Source: Microbacterium suwonense
GTDB lineage: Bacteria; Actinomycetota; Actinomycetes; Actinomycetales; Microbacteriaceae
Direction of reading: 5' to 3'
Length of the DNA stretch: 64,000 nucleotides
Assembly (NCBI RefSeq): GCF_030296555.1
Contig: NZ_AP027728.1
Span: 1,798,001-1,862,000 of the forward strand
A model generated the notes under the pieces. It was not told where the DNA came from and did no database searches. It saw only the letters and a program-made list of their open reading frames with translations. Both the position numbers and the translations under genes were made by a program. Below, piece by piece: positions 1 through 8,774 of the stretch (position 1 is its first letter; each line of letters starts with the position of its first letter).

Positions 1-602
1 CCGAGCGCGGGGGCTTCGTCGATGATGGTGAACGGAGCGCCCGCCTGCATCAGACGATAGCCGGCGGCGATGCCGGAGACCCCGGCGCCGATCACGAGCG
101 TCCGGAACTCACGCGAACCCGCGAGGTCGGCGTAGACGAAGTCCGGAGCGCCGTTCTTATCTGGTGCGAGGCCGAGTTCGTGCTTGAGAGACGGCCAGTA
201 CTCGGCCCGTCCGTTCGTGAGGAAATCGAGGATCGCGTCGACCTGCTCGCGGGGCAGGATGCCGACGGATCGGATGCCGCTGTCGCGCAGCCGCACCAGC
301 GCGGCGAGCGCCACCTCCCGCCCGCGTTCCACCTGCGCCGACGTCATCCCGCCGTGCGGATGTCCGAACGTGTCGACGAGAGTGAGCGGTGGGCGCAGCC
401 CCGGCTCGAGGATCGACGGATCGCCGAGCGCAGCGGCGAGCGCAGCGAGCAGCGCCGGCAGATCGGCGCGCTCGACGATCGCCGCGAGCTCGGCGTCGGT
501 CTCGACGATGGGATCGTACTCGTCGCGCCAGAACAGGTCATCGAACGGCACGCGAAGCGGTGCCGGGAGTTCTGCGGTCGGACGTGCGGCACCGGGCATC
601 AT
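1..602 (-). CDS. Baeyer-Villiger monooxygenase, HAPMO-like (N-terminal part)
   Basis: Partial gene running off the left edge; about 200 N-terminal residues are present. A Rossmann FAD-binding motif GAGVSG lies at residues 172-177 after a long N-terminal extension. Typical flavin Baeyer-Villiger monooxygenases have this motif near residue 10-20. A roughly 150-170 residue extension is characteristic of 4-hydroxyacetophenone monooxygenase (HAPMO), which inserts oxygen next to an aryl ketone to give an ester. The start ATG overlaps the stop of the upstream hydroxylase by 4 bp, behind GGAGGA, so it is the last visible gene of the ABC-transporter operon. Family is well supported; substrate is inference because the C-terminal half is outside the window. 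Confidence 0.8.
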   Translation of the reverse strand, partial: MMPGAARPTAELPAPLRVPFDDLFWRDEYDPIVETDAELAAIVERADLPALLAALAAALGDPSILEPGLRPPLTLVDTFGHPHGGMTSAQVERGREVALAALVRLRDSGIRSVGILPREQVDAILDFLTNGRAEYWPSLKHELGLAPDKNGAPDFVYADLAGSREFRTLVIGAGVSGIAAGYRLMQAGAPFTIIDEAPAL

Positions 603-2259
603 GATTCCTCCTGGCGGACCAGGACCGGCGGCGCCTCGTACTCGCGCAGGCCGGCGATGATCCGGTTCTCGTCTCCGGGCACGATGACCGCGGCGACGTA
701 CTTGTCTGGTCGGACGAGCAGTGTCACTGCCTGCGCTCCGGCTGTGCGGGCTTCGCGGCACAGGGACACCACGGTGTCGGCTGTCTCGACGACGTCGGCG
801 ACGTCGGCTTCCGCGACGCTCGCGACCCGGGTACCCGCGGGGAGCACGCGTACGCGACGCACGCCCAGCCCGTCCCAGTAGGGATGCCGTGTGTCGACGC
901 CGATGCCCTGCCCGATCTGCACAAGCGCCCACTCGCCGCCCAGCGCGCGGTCGAGACCCCGGTCTCGCCGTTCGCGAAGACCACCGTCGGCTGACCGAGC
1001 GGACGGCCGACGGCATCCGCAAGCGGCGATCGGCGACTCGGCGCCCGCACCGCCACTCCATCGGCGTAATTCGGCGGGGTGATGAAGCGCATGTAGCGCA
1101 GGTAGTCGTACACGGGCGGAACGACGCTGATCGCGCGGAAGAGCAGGTCGCGCAGGCGGGTACGGGCGGCGCCGATGGCCATCACGACATCCCCGGTGCG
1201 GCGCGACACGGTGACCATCTTCGCGCCGTGCGCGCGCCGCTCGGCCTCGTAGCTGTCCAGCAGCGCATCCGTGCCGCGGCCCGCGAGCACGTCGAGGATC
1301 TTCCAGGCGATGTTGTTCGCGTCGCGCAGGCCGGCGTTCAGGCCCTGCCCGCTGAACGGCGGCATCAGATGAGCGGCGTCCCCGACGAGGAACGCGCGCC
1401 CGCGACGGTAGTGCTCGGCCACGCGCTGATGGGCGACGTAGACGACCGCCCGCCGGATGTCCTCCGGGCGAACGCCGGACTCGATCGGCTCGCAGAGGGC
1501 GATGATCTTCTCCGGCGCGCACATCGCATCGCCGTCCTCGCCGTCGAAGAGCATGAACTCGATCCGGAGGCGATTCTTCACGCCCGGCACGAGCACGTAG
1601 GGGCGCCGACCGTTGCCGTAGAACTCGGCATACGGCTCGCGCGGGGTCATGACATTCACCAGATCGACGACGATCCAGCGCTCCTGCTGGGTCGAACCCA
1701 CCAGTCGCGTGCCGATGGCGCTGCGCACGAACGACTTGCCGCCGTCCGCGCCGATCAGGAAGGAGGCGACGAGCAGCTCGGACTGCGTGTCCTCCCCCGC
1801 AGGGCGCACCTCGACCGAGACGCGGTCGCTGCTCTGCGCGACGCCCACGGCCCGCATGCCGGTGCGGAAATCGATGCGCTCGTGCGCGACGGCACGATCC
1901 CACAGCAGCTTCTCGAGGACCGGCTGATCGAACTGGCTCTTGGCAGGATGCCCGCTGCGGCTGGGCAGGGGCTTCGACGCGGCGAGCAGGCGGTCGTTCA
2001 GACCGAAGTACCGACTGCCGGTGTCGAGCAGCGTCTCGGATCTGAGCTCCTCGCAGATCGTCAGGAAGTCCATGATGCGGAACGTCTCGTCGGCGATGCT
2101 GATCGCCCGAGGCAGATCACCGGGGGCGGTCTGCTGCTCGATGACGGTGACCGCCGCGCCGCCGTCGGCGAGCCACAGGGCTGCCGTCAACCCGACGGGC
2201 CCGCCGCCGACGACGATGACATCGCGAAGCTCGGCATCATTCCTGTCGCGCCTTCTCAT
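599..2259 (-). pseudogene. FAD-dependent aromatic hydroxylase (MhpA/PheA-like), frameshifted
   Basis: Flavoprotein monooxygenase of the PHBH class that hydroxylates phenolic rings with NAD(P)H and O2. The N-terminal dinucleotide motif GGGPVG, the mid-chain DG motif (IGADGGKS) and the GD motif (VGDAAHLMPPFSGQG) are all present. The frame breaks near 957-960: codons up to FANGETG are in one frame, and GLDRALGGEWALVQIG to the C terminus are in another. Adding one G to the GGGG run joins them into about 553 residues, the normal family length. The C-terminal thioredoxin-like domain is therefore intact if the base is missing through error. It overlaps both neighbours by 4 bp. Confidence 0.85.
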
Positions 2260-3098
2260 GCCGCGCTTCCGGTGCGAGCACCACCCGCGTTCGTCTTCGC
2301 GAACTGCACTTCCTCGTACACCTGTGTGCGCAGCTCGGCGAAACGCGGCAGTGAGCGGGTGCCGATCTGGTCGCGCTCATCCGGCAGATCGACAGCGATG
2401 TCGTTCTGGATGATCGTCGGCGAGCTCGAGAGCACGAGCACGCGGCTGCCCAGGTACACGGATTCGTCGATGTCGTGCGTGATGAACAGGATCGTCATGT
2501 TGTGCTCGCGCCAGACCTTGCGCACGAGATCTTCGAGTTCGCCGCGCGTCTGCGCGTCGACGGCCGCGAACGGCTCGTCCATCAGCAGCACGGTCGGGCG
2601 GGATGCCACCGCGCGAGCGATCGCCACGCGCTGCTGCATGCCGCCGGACAGCTGCCACGGGTACGACCTCATCGCGTGCCCGAGCGAGACGGCGTTGAGC
2701 GCGTCGAGCACACGCGCCCGGCGTTCGGCGCGCGGCACGCCCGCCACCTTCAGCGGCAGCTCGACATTGGCCTCGACCGACATCCAGGGGAAGAGGCTGC
2801 GCGCGTACTCCTGGAACACGACCGCCAGGCCCTTCGCCGGCCCGCGCACGCGCTTTCCGTCGAGCACGACGGTTCCTCCGGTGGGCTCGAGCAGGCCCGA
2901 GATCATCTTCAGCAGCGTCGTCTTGCCCGAGCCCGAGGGGCCGACCAGGCAGGCGAACTCGCCCTGGTGCAGGTCGAAGGTGAGGCTGCGAACGGCTTCC
3001 ACCGCACCCGCACGCCCGTTGTAGGTCTTGCTCAGATTCTCGACACGCAGGAGGACATCGTCGCCCGTGCTCGGGGTGTCGTTCATGTCAATTGCCAT
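2256..3098 (-). CDS. ABC transporter ATP-binding protein (SsuB/TauB type)
   Basis: Cytoplasmic ATPase of a nitrate/sulfonate/taurine-type importer. Walker A GPSGSGKTT, signature LSGGMQQR, Walker B LLMDEPFAA and the H-loop ITHDIDE are all intact. I chose the ATG at 3098, which overlaps the permease stop; an in-frame ATG at 3086 is an alternative, and the longer open frame upstream of these is not gene-like. Its partners are the two permeases and the lipoprotein just upstream. Because the operon also encodes an aromatic hydroxylase and a Baeyer-Villiger enzyme, an aromatic acid or ketone is a likelier cargo than sulfonate (inference). Confidence 0.93.
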   Translation of the reverse strand: MAIDMNDTPSTGDDVLLRVENLSKTYNGRAGAVEAVRSLTFDLHQGEFACLVGPSGSGKTTLLKMISGLLEPTGGTVVLDGKRVRGPAKGLAVVFQEYARSLFPWMSVEANVELPLKVAGVPRAERRARVLDALNAVSLGHAMRSYPWQLSGGMQQRVAIARAVASRPTVLLMDEPFAAVDAQTRGELEDLVRKVWREHNMTILFITHDIDESVYLGSRVLVLSSSPTIIQNDIAVDLPDERDQIGTRSLPRFAELRTQVYEEVQFAKTNAGGARTGSAA

Positions 3099-3861
3099 CA
3101 GCCGCCGCCTTGAGTCCGTCGTACCACTTGAGAACGCCCTTCTGAACAAGGGCGAAGATCGCCGAGAGCACCACACCGACGACGCCGAGCAGCAGCACGC
3201 CGCTCCACATCTCGGGCACCGCCACACGGTTCTGGAAGTTCGTGATGAGTGTGCCGATGCCGTTCGCCGAGGCGAACATCTCAGACACCACCATCAGGAT
3301 GAGGCCCACGGCGAGGCTCTGTCGCACGCCCGCCATGATCGCCGGTGAGGCACCGGGGAGCACCAGGTGCCAGACCCGGCCCCAGCCGTGGACGCCGTAC
3401 ACCTTCGCGGAGTTCGACAGCACTTCGTCGAGAGAGCGCACGCCCGTGATCGTGTTGAGGAGCACGGGCCAGATGCTGCCGAGCACGATCACCGTGATCC
3501 GCATGTTGTCGTTGAGTCCGACCACCAGCAGGAGGACCGGGATCATGATCGTCGACGGGATCGCCCGCAGGAACTCGAACAGCGGCTCGAAGAACCAGCG
3601 CGCCGAGCGGAACGATCCGATCAGCACTCCGAGCACGACACCGAGGACGATCGAGATGGCCAGGGCCAGCAGCAGGCGCCCGATGCTCGGCAGCACGTCG
3701 GTGAGAAGGTTCTCGCCGAGCCACACCGAGACGAACTTCTCCCACAGCGGCAGTGGCCGCGGAACGAACGGGCTGATGTCTCCCATCGTGGCGAAGTGCC
3801 AGATGAGGATGAGGATGATGGGCAGGCCCAGCCAGTAGGCGAGGTTCTTCAGAATGTTCAC
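3088..3861 (-). CDS. ABC transporter permease (SsuC/TauC type), second subunit
   Basis: Integral membrane subunit of the importer, 257 residues with about six hydrophobic helices. It carries the binding-protein-dependent transport (BPD) loop with the EAA-like pattern near SAKVYGVHGWGRVWHLVLPGASPAI. The start is GTG at 3861: GGAGG lies 7 bases upstream and the GTGA overlaps the stop of the preceding permease. A much longer open frame upstream has no permease features and overlaps the real neighbour, so it is not used. Together with the 3858-4703 product it should form the membrane channel. Confidence 0.92.
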   Translation of the reverse strand: MNILKNLAYWLGLPIILILIWHFATMGDISPFVPRPLPLWEKFVSVWLGENLLTDVLPSIGRLLLALAISIVLGVVLGVLIGSFRSARWFFEPLFEFLRAIPSTIMIPVLLLVVGLNDNMRITVIVLGSIWPVLLNTITGVRSLDEVLSNSAKVYGVHGWGRVWHLVLPGASPAIMAGVRQSLAVGLILMVVSEMFASANGIGTLITNFQNRVAVPEMWSGVLLLGVVGVVLSAIFALVQKGVLKWYDGLKAAADGN

Positions 3862-4703
3862 GCCGGAACCTCCGCTCGAACGGACTCGTGCCAGAACAGC
3901 GCCTTGCGCTCGGCGATCTTGGCTCCGGTGTTGATGATGATGCCGAGCACACCGGCTGTGACGATGAGGGCGTACATGGCGACGGGTGCGCCGTTGAGCT
4001 GTGCCTGAGCGACCGACTGTCCGAGACCGGGGGTGCCGATGATGAGCTCTGCGGAGACCGCGAGGATCAGCGAGATGGTGGCCGAGAGCCGCACACCGGT
4101 GAAGAAGTACGGCAGCAGTGTCGGGACGACGAGGTGCCGCGCCCGCTGCCCCCAGTTCAGGCCCATGGTCAGTGTCGTCTCGTGCGCGACGCGGTCGACA
4201 TCGGCGACGCCGTAGAGGGTCTGGATGAGCACGACGAAGAAGCAGCCGTAGATGATCACGAGCAGCTCCGCTTCGAGCTGCGGGCCGAAGGCGAGGGCGG
4301 CGATCGGGATGAGCGCGACCGACGGGATCGGACGCAGGAACTCGATCACCGTGAACGTCGCCCGGCGCAGGAATCGGCTGGAGCCGATGATGACTCCCAG
4401 GACGAGGCCCGCGATGGCGGAGATCACAAGACCGAGGAACCATGCCCACAGCGTGGCGCCGACGGATGCCCAGAACGAGGTCAGTGCGAAGTTGCCGAAG
4501 AACTGTCCGATCACCTCTGCCGGGTACGGCAGGTACTCGTTCGACACCGGCCCGAACTGCGCGTAGAGCTGCCAGGCGATGAGGAACGTGACGACGCCGG
4601 CGGTGCCGAGGACGACGGGCCCGACCTGCGCCCAGCGATCCTGTCGTACCGTCTTGGCGACGCGGAGTACCTGCGTCTCAGTGACGGGAGGAGGAGTGAC
4701 CAT
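3858..4703 (-). CDS. ABC transporter permease (SsuC/TauC type), first subunit
   Basis: 281-residue inner-membrane permease with an N-terminal cytoplasmic tail of about 30 residues and then six or so helices. The BPD-transport loop is visible around the GLNWGQRARHLVVPTLLPY segment. It belongs to the same family as the following permease but is clearly divergent, so the transporter is probably heterodimeric, an arrangement seen in ThiX/RibX and aromatic-acid importers. It lies about 75 bp downstream of the binding-protein gene and overlaps the next permease by 4 bp. Confidence 0.92.
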   Translation of the reverse strand: MVTPPPVTETQVLRVAKTVRQDRWAQVGPVVLGTAGVVTFLIAWQLYAQFGPVSNEYLPYPAEVIGQFFGNFALTSFWASVGATLWAWFLGLVISAIAGLVLGVIIGSSRFLRRATFTVIEFLRPIPSVALIPIAALAFGPQLEAELLVIIYGCFFVVLIQTLYGVADVDRVAHETTLTMGLNWGQRARHLVVPTLLPYFFTGVRLSATISLILAVSAELIIGTPGLGQSVAQAQLNGAPVAMYALIVTAGVLGIIINTGAKIAERKALFWHESVRAEVPA

Positions 4704-4777
4704 GTCGCTTCATCCATCTTTCATTGGGGCCGATGCGGAGATGCGGTGCGAGCGCACCGCATCTCCGCCTGATCACG

Positions 4778-5764
4778 TCAGTGCTTCCAGATGATCGCAT
4801 CCATGTCGGGCTCGTTGGAGACGATCTCGTAGCGGGTCATCAGCTCTGCGAAGGTTCCGAGCACGGCCGGGTCGACCTCAGCGGAGTAGAGGGTCCACAC
4901 CTGGTTCTTGGCAGCCGCCTCAGGGATGCTGAGCAGTTCGGGCAGCATGGCTGCGAGCGCGTCGTGGTTCTCGTTGGCGTACTCGTAGGTCTCCTCGAGC
5001 GCGGCGATGAAGTCCTCCGCCTTCTCGGGGTTGTCCTTGAGGAAAGTGCCGTTGCCGGCGATCACGAGCTCGTTCTTTCCGAGACCGTCCTCCTGGATGA
5101 AGTCGCTGAGCACCGAGCCGCCGGCGGCCTCGACCTGTCCGATCCACGGAGCGCCGGTCATACCGGCATCGATCTCGCCCGACTCGAGAGCTGCCGGCAC
5201 GTCACCGAGCGCGAGCTGGATGTACTGGATCGTGCTCGGGTCGCCGCCGTCGGCCTCGACCGCGGCGTTGATGCCGATCTCACCGATCGATCCGAGCGCG
5301 TTGATCGAGACCTTCTTGCCTTCGAGGTCCTTGGGGCTCTTCAGCGGGGAGTCCGCGCCGACGAGCAGGGCGGTGGAATCGTTGACCGTGTCGGGGTCGT
5401 TCTGGGCGTAGCCCGCGACGATCTGCACATCGAGCCCCTGAGTGTTCGCGAGGATCGGCGTGACGGGGCTGGCGAGGAGGAACTGGATCTTGCCGCTGTC
5501 GAGCGCCGGCAGCTGTGCAGCCGAGGAAGCAGCCTGGATGACCTCGATGTCGAAGCCGTGCTCCTCGAAGAACCCCTGCTCCACACCCGCCTGGATCACG
5601 GCGACCGACGGCGAGGTGAAGACGCCGAGCGAGATCGGTGTGAGACCTTCCTGGGTCTCCTTCACGGTGCTGCCATCGACCGAACCCGACGAGCAGCCGA
5701 GAAGGCCGACCGCAAGAGCGACGGTGACAGTGGTGGTTCCGAGAACGCGTGATAGCGACATCAT
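4778..5764 (-). CDS. ABC transporter substrate-binding lipoprotein (NMT1/SsuA type)
   Basis: Extracytoplasmic solute-binding protein of the importer. The N terminus is a lipoprotein signal peptide (hydrophobic TVALAVGLLG then Cys in the lipobox, GLLGC) and the mature part is a two-lobe NMT1/THI5-like domain. Two adjacent ATG codons (5764, 5761) follow an AAGAGG ribosome site; a TTG at 5767 is less likely. It is the first gene of the importer operon, and a perfect inverted repeat with an AT-rich promoter region lies just upstream. The ligand cannot be read from sequence. Confidence 0.92.
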   Translation of the reverse strand: MMSLSRVLGTTTVTVALAVGLLGCSSGSVDGSTVKETQEGLTPISLGVFTSPSVAVIQAGVEQGFFEEHGFDIEVIQAASSAAQLPALDSGKIQFLLASPVTPILANTQGLDVQIVAGYAQNDPDTVNDSTALLVGADSPLKSPKDLEGKKVSINALGSIGEIGINAAVEADGGDPSTIQYIQLALGDVPAALESGEIDAGMTGAPWIGQVEAAGGSVLSDFIQEDGLGKNELVIAGNGTFLKDNPEKAEDFIAALEETYEYANENHDALAAMLPELLSIPEAAAKNQVWTLYSAEVDPAVLGTFAELMTRYEIVSNEPDMDAIIWKH

Positions 5765-5787
5765 CAAACCTCTTCTTTGAGTCCGGG

Positions 5788-5850
5788 TCGACCTTGTCGG
5801 TCGATAAGTACATAATACACGTTTAGATACAGATTAAGTGAATAATATTT
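5788..5850 (-). promoter_or_regulatory. Promoter and putative operator of the importer operon
   Basis: A perfect inverted repeat TCGACC-N5-GGTCGA lies at 5788-5804, between the binding-protein start and an unusually AT-rich stretch (about 5806-5860). On the minus strand a -10-like TATTAT (5812-5817) and a weak TTCACT (5837-5842) sit upstream of the repeat. A repressor bound at the repeat would block transcription just downstream of the start. The repeat is seen directly; its role is inferred. Confidence 0.5.
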
Positions 5851-5880
5851 TCTTATGTTCCAGGGGTGATGCGGAAGGCT

Positions 5881-7527
5881 CTAAGCGAGGGAAGCCGGCT
5901 GACGCACGCGGATGCTGGCCGCCTCGAACACACGATCGAGCACCTCCCGCACCTCCTGGGCGAGGCACTCCGCCGCCACGACATGGTCCGGTCGCACGAT
6001 CACGGCGCCGACCGGTCGCGCGTCGAACCAGGCCTGCAGACTCGCCTCTCCTCCGAGGTCGCCGACGATGGTCACGTCCGCCGCGGCGTGCGCACGCACC
6101 CACGGCAGCTGCGACCTCGGCACGACCTGCACGAGGCGTCCTCCGAGGTCCGCGATGGTGCGAGCCTGTTCGGGCGTCACGAACTTCGAAGGATCGTTGT
6201 TCCACATGATCACGCGCCAGCCCTGACCGGTGGCATCGTCGAGGAGCATCTCCACGCCGTCGGCATCGGTGGCCTGCGGCTGCGGGAAGATCGACCCGGC
6301 CATCCGCGGCACGTCACGTGCCGGCAGCGTCTTGAACTCCGGCAGGGGTGTGTGCACGACGACGCCCGCATCGAACTTCGGCTGCGGCTTGAACTTCTGC
6401 TGGGCCTGCGCGGCGCGCTCCTCCGGAGTCCGGTTGGCAGCGATCCTGTCGCGCTCGGCGGCCGCCGCGGGATCGTGATCGGTCATCTCCTTCGCCATGC
6501 CCAGCGAGACGGCGACCATCTGTGCGACATGCCCCAGACGCTCCTGCTCGTAGGTGTCGAGCAGGGCGGCATCCGCCTGTCCCTTCACGACGGCGGCGAG
6601 CTTCCAGCCCAGGTTGAACGCATCGCGGATGCCGGAGTTCCACCCCTGGCCGCCGACGACGGGCATCACGTGGGCGGCGTCCCCGGCGAGGATGATCCGC
6701 CCGACCTTGAACGCGCCGGCGACACGGGCGTGGTGGCGGTACACGCGGCTGCGGATGATGTCGAGCTTCGACGGATCGGGCACGTGCGGCGCGAGCAGCG
6801 AGCGCGCGAACTCCTCAGTGACCTCGGCCTCCTCGCCCTCGAAGAGCGTGAACTCCCAGCGGCGGATGCCGTGCGGCAGCGAGATGGAGGCGTAGCTGCG
6901 CTTCGGGTCGCCGCCGAACACCGCATGCGGTGTCCCGATCGGGTCGTTCGCCACGTCGATCACGAGCCCGTCGGAGGGGCGCGTCTCGCCCTCGAACGAC
7001 AACTCGAGGCGCTTGCGCGTGGGGGATGCCCCACCCTCGGCCGCAACGACCCAGCGCGCACGGACGGTCTCGCCGTTCGCGAGCGTGGCTGCGACGCCGT
7101 CGGCATCCTCCACGAGATCGGTGACCTCGGCGCCGAAGCGGACGCTGACACGGGGGAAGCGCTCGAGCCCTTCCAGCAGCACGCGATCGACGAGCGGCTG
7201 CACGAAGCCGTTTCGGCGCGGCCAGCCGAACTCGCGGGTGGTGGGGTTGACCTCCGACAGGATGAGCCGGTCGCCGTTGACCATGTAGATCTTCTGATCG
7301 GGGATGGTGTGCGGCAGCACCTCGCCGACGATGTCGGCGGTCTGCATGACGCGCAGCGCCTCGTCATCGATGCCGACGGCCCGCGGGTAGCTGATGAGCT
7401 CGTCCTCCTTCTCGACGAGCAGCACCTCGATCCCCTGCTGACCGAGCAGGTTGGCAAGCGTGAGTCCCACCGGGCCCGCGCCGATGATGAGGACGTCGAA
7501 GACGGCGGATGCGGAGTTCAGAGCCAT
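5881..7527 (-). CDS. mhpA: 3-(3-hydroxyphenyl)propionate 2-hydroxylase-like FAD monooxygenase
   Basis: 548-residue class A flavoprotein hydroxylase. It has the FAD motif GAGPVG near residue 16, an EGG-type variant at the usual DG site (AAEGGASPT), the GD motif (AGDAAHVMPVVGGQGWNSG) and a C-terminal thioredoxin-like domain. Length and layout fit MhpA, which makes the 2,3-dihydroxyphenyl substrate of the extradiol dioxygenase encoded upstream in the same operon. It overlaps the aldolase by 10 bp and ends the ring-cleavage operon. It is only moderately similar to the second hydroxylase at 599-2259, so the two may act on different phenols. Enzyme class is firm; exact substrate is inference. Confidence 0.88.
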   Translation of the reverse strand: MALNSASAVFDVLIIGAGPVGLTLANLLGQQGIEVLLVEKEDELISYPRAVGIDDEALRVMQTADIVGEVLPHTIPDQKIYMVNGDRLILSEVNPTTREFGWPRRNGFVQPLVDRVLLEGLERFPRVSVRFGAEVTDLVEDADGVAATLANGETVRARWVVAAEGGASPTRKRLELSFEGETRPSDGLVIDVANDPIGTPHAVFGGDPKRSYASISLPHGIRRWEFTLFEGEEAEVTEEFARSLLAPHVPDPSKLDIIRSRVYRHHARVAGAFKVGRIILAGDAAHVMPVVGGQGWNSGIRDAFNLGWKLAAVVKGQADAALLDTYEQERLGHVAQMVAVSLGMAKEMTDHDPAAAAERDRIAANRTPEERAAQAQQKFKPQPKFDAGVVVHTPLPEFKTLPARDVPRMAGSIFPQPQATDADGVEMLLDDATGQGWRVIMWNNDPSKFVTPEQARTIADLGGRLVQVVPRSQLPWVRAHAAADVTIVGDLGGEASLQAWFDARPVGAVIVRPDHVVAAECLAQEVREVLDRVFEAASIRVRQPASLA

Positions 7528-8294
7528 GACGCACTCCCGGAGGATCGCGCTGCGGTCAGCGCGGAGATGGTGTCGCCGAACGCGCGGTTCAGCAGGACGA
7601 GATCGATGCCGAGGCCGACGTAGTCGATCAGCCCCTCGGCGAGGAGGGCGGCCGTGTAGTCGGCGCGGCCGGAGTAGATGCCGAGCGTGAGGCCGTGGGC
7701 ATCCGTCAGCTCGCGCAGGTGCACGATCGCGTCTTTCACCGGACCGTCCTCCCAGTCGCCGCGGCCGGGCAGCCCGTAGGAGACGGCCAGATCGGCCGGA
7801 CCGATGTAGATCGAGTCGAGACCGGGCGTCGAGACGATCGCTTCGGCGTTGTCGACGCCGATCTGCGTCTCGATCTGAGCGATGGTCGACACGGCGAGAT
7901 TGCCGGCGTCGGCGTAGGAGTCGCCGCTGTAGAGTGCGGGCCGAGACGGCCCCAGGCTGCGGTTGCCGACCGGCAGGTACTTGGTCGCCGCGACGAGTGC
8001 CTCGGTGGCCTCACGGGTCTCGACGGTCGGGGCGATGATGCCTCGCGCGCCGCTGTCGAGCAGGCGCAGGATCGGCGCGGTGTCGATCGACCCGACCCGC
8101 GCGTACGCGTAGGCGTTCCCGCGGGGAAGGGAGCGGAGGATGCCGCAGGCCGCCTCCACACCGAGTTCGCCGTGCTGCAGATCGAGGATGACGCCGTCGT
8201 AGCCCGCGGCCAGGGCCCACTCGGGCTCGGAGAATGAGGGCAGGGACTGGTGGAACAGCACCGGCTGCGCGCCACCGCGTGCGGCAGCCTTCAT
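7518..8294 (-). CDS. HpcH/HpaI family aldolase (class II, 4-hydroxy-2-oxoacid)
   Basis: 258-residue metal-dependent pyruvate aldolase. It has the family features DLQHGE near residue 38, the EARGIIAP-like loop (SGARGIIAPTVE), IAQIET with the metal-binding Glu, and the YIGPADLA segment. Its likely role is to cleave the 4-hydroxy-2-oxo acid made by the MhpD-type hydratase into pyruvate and an aldehyde. Classical mhp operons use the unrelated MhpE for this step, so it appears to be a functional replacement. It overlaps the SnoaL-like gene by 4 bp. Confidence 0.87.
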   Translation of the reverse strand: MKAAARGGAQPVLFHQSLPSFSEPEWALAAGYDGVILDLQHGELGVEAACGILRSLPRGNAYAYARVGSIDTAPILRLLDSGARGIIAPTVETREATEALVAATKYLPVGNRSLGPSRPALYSGDSYADAGNLAVSTIAQIETQIGVDNAEAIVSTPGLDSIYIGPADLAVSYGLPGRGDWEDGPVKDAIVHLRELTDAHGLTLGIYSGRADYTAALLAEGLIDYVGLGIDLVLLNRAFGDTISALTAARSSGSASWL

Positions 8295-8761
8295 TGCGCC
8301 TGGTCCTTGCGATCGGCCAGCCGAGCCGCGTGGGCTGCGGCGGCGGTTCCGCCGAAGATCGGGGCGATCTCACGACGGGCGAAGAACCACCGGCCGTCGA
8401 CGCGACGGTAGACCTCGCGGAACTCGCCGACCGATGCGGGCTGGGTCTGCGGGTCATTCGCGTCGCGGAACGTCAGGTACTGGACGGTGCCGTGCACCTC
8501 GTCGTCGTCTGCTCCGGGAACGAGGCGGATCGCTCCGATGAAGTGGCGGCCGACGATGTCGGTCTGCAGGGCGCGCTTGGCTCCCCATGCTTTCATCCCT
8601 TCACGACCCATCTGCCCCATCGGACCGACCGAGACGCCGTCCTCGGTGTAGAGCTCCCAGGTGGTGTCGGCCTGGTTGTGGTCGAGGCGGTACAGCATCT
8701 CGGAGATCAGCTGCTCGATCTCGACGCGGGTGATCGCGGGTACGGGCGTGTAGGCGCTCAT
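8291..8761 (-). CDS. SnoaL/NTF2-like protein
   Basis: 156-residue single-domain alpha+beta barrel protein of the SnoaL-like/NTF2 superfamily. The pattern is an N-terminal helix (EIEQLISEMLYRLD), a short strand with the ELYTEDG motif, and a C-terminal sheet with GEFREVYRRVDGRWFFARRE. Members include isomerases, dehydratases and small subunits of aromatic oxygenases. Nothing here identifies the reaction. Its place between the hydratase and aldolase genes suggests a helper step in the meta-cleavage pathway. Confidence 0.8.
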   Translation of the reverse strand: MSAYTPVPAITRVEIEQLISEMLYRLDHNQADTTWELYTEDGVSVGPMGQMGREGMKAWGAKRALQTDIVGRHFIGAIRLVPGADDDEVHGTVQYLTFRDANDPQTQPASVGEFREVYRRVDGRWFFARREIAPIFGGTAAAAHAARLADRKDQAQ

Positions 8762-8774
8762 GATTCAGATCTCC

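Noticed and set aside
721..3024. A 767-codon open frame on the plus strand
   Set aside because: It is antisense to the hydroxylase and ABC ATPase genes, has biased Arg/Asp/His composition and no motif; long antisense frames are common at this GC content.
5866..7623. A 585-codon plus-strand frame opposite mhpA
   Set aside because: Complement of a clear flavoprotein gene with all motifs; shadow composition.
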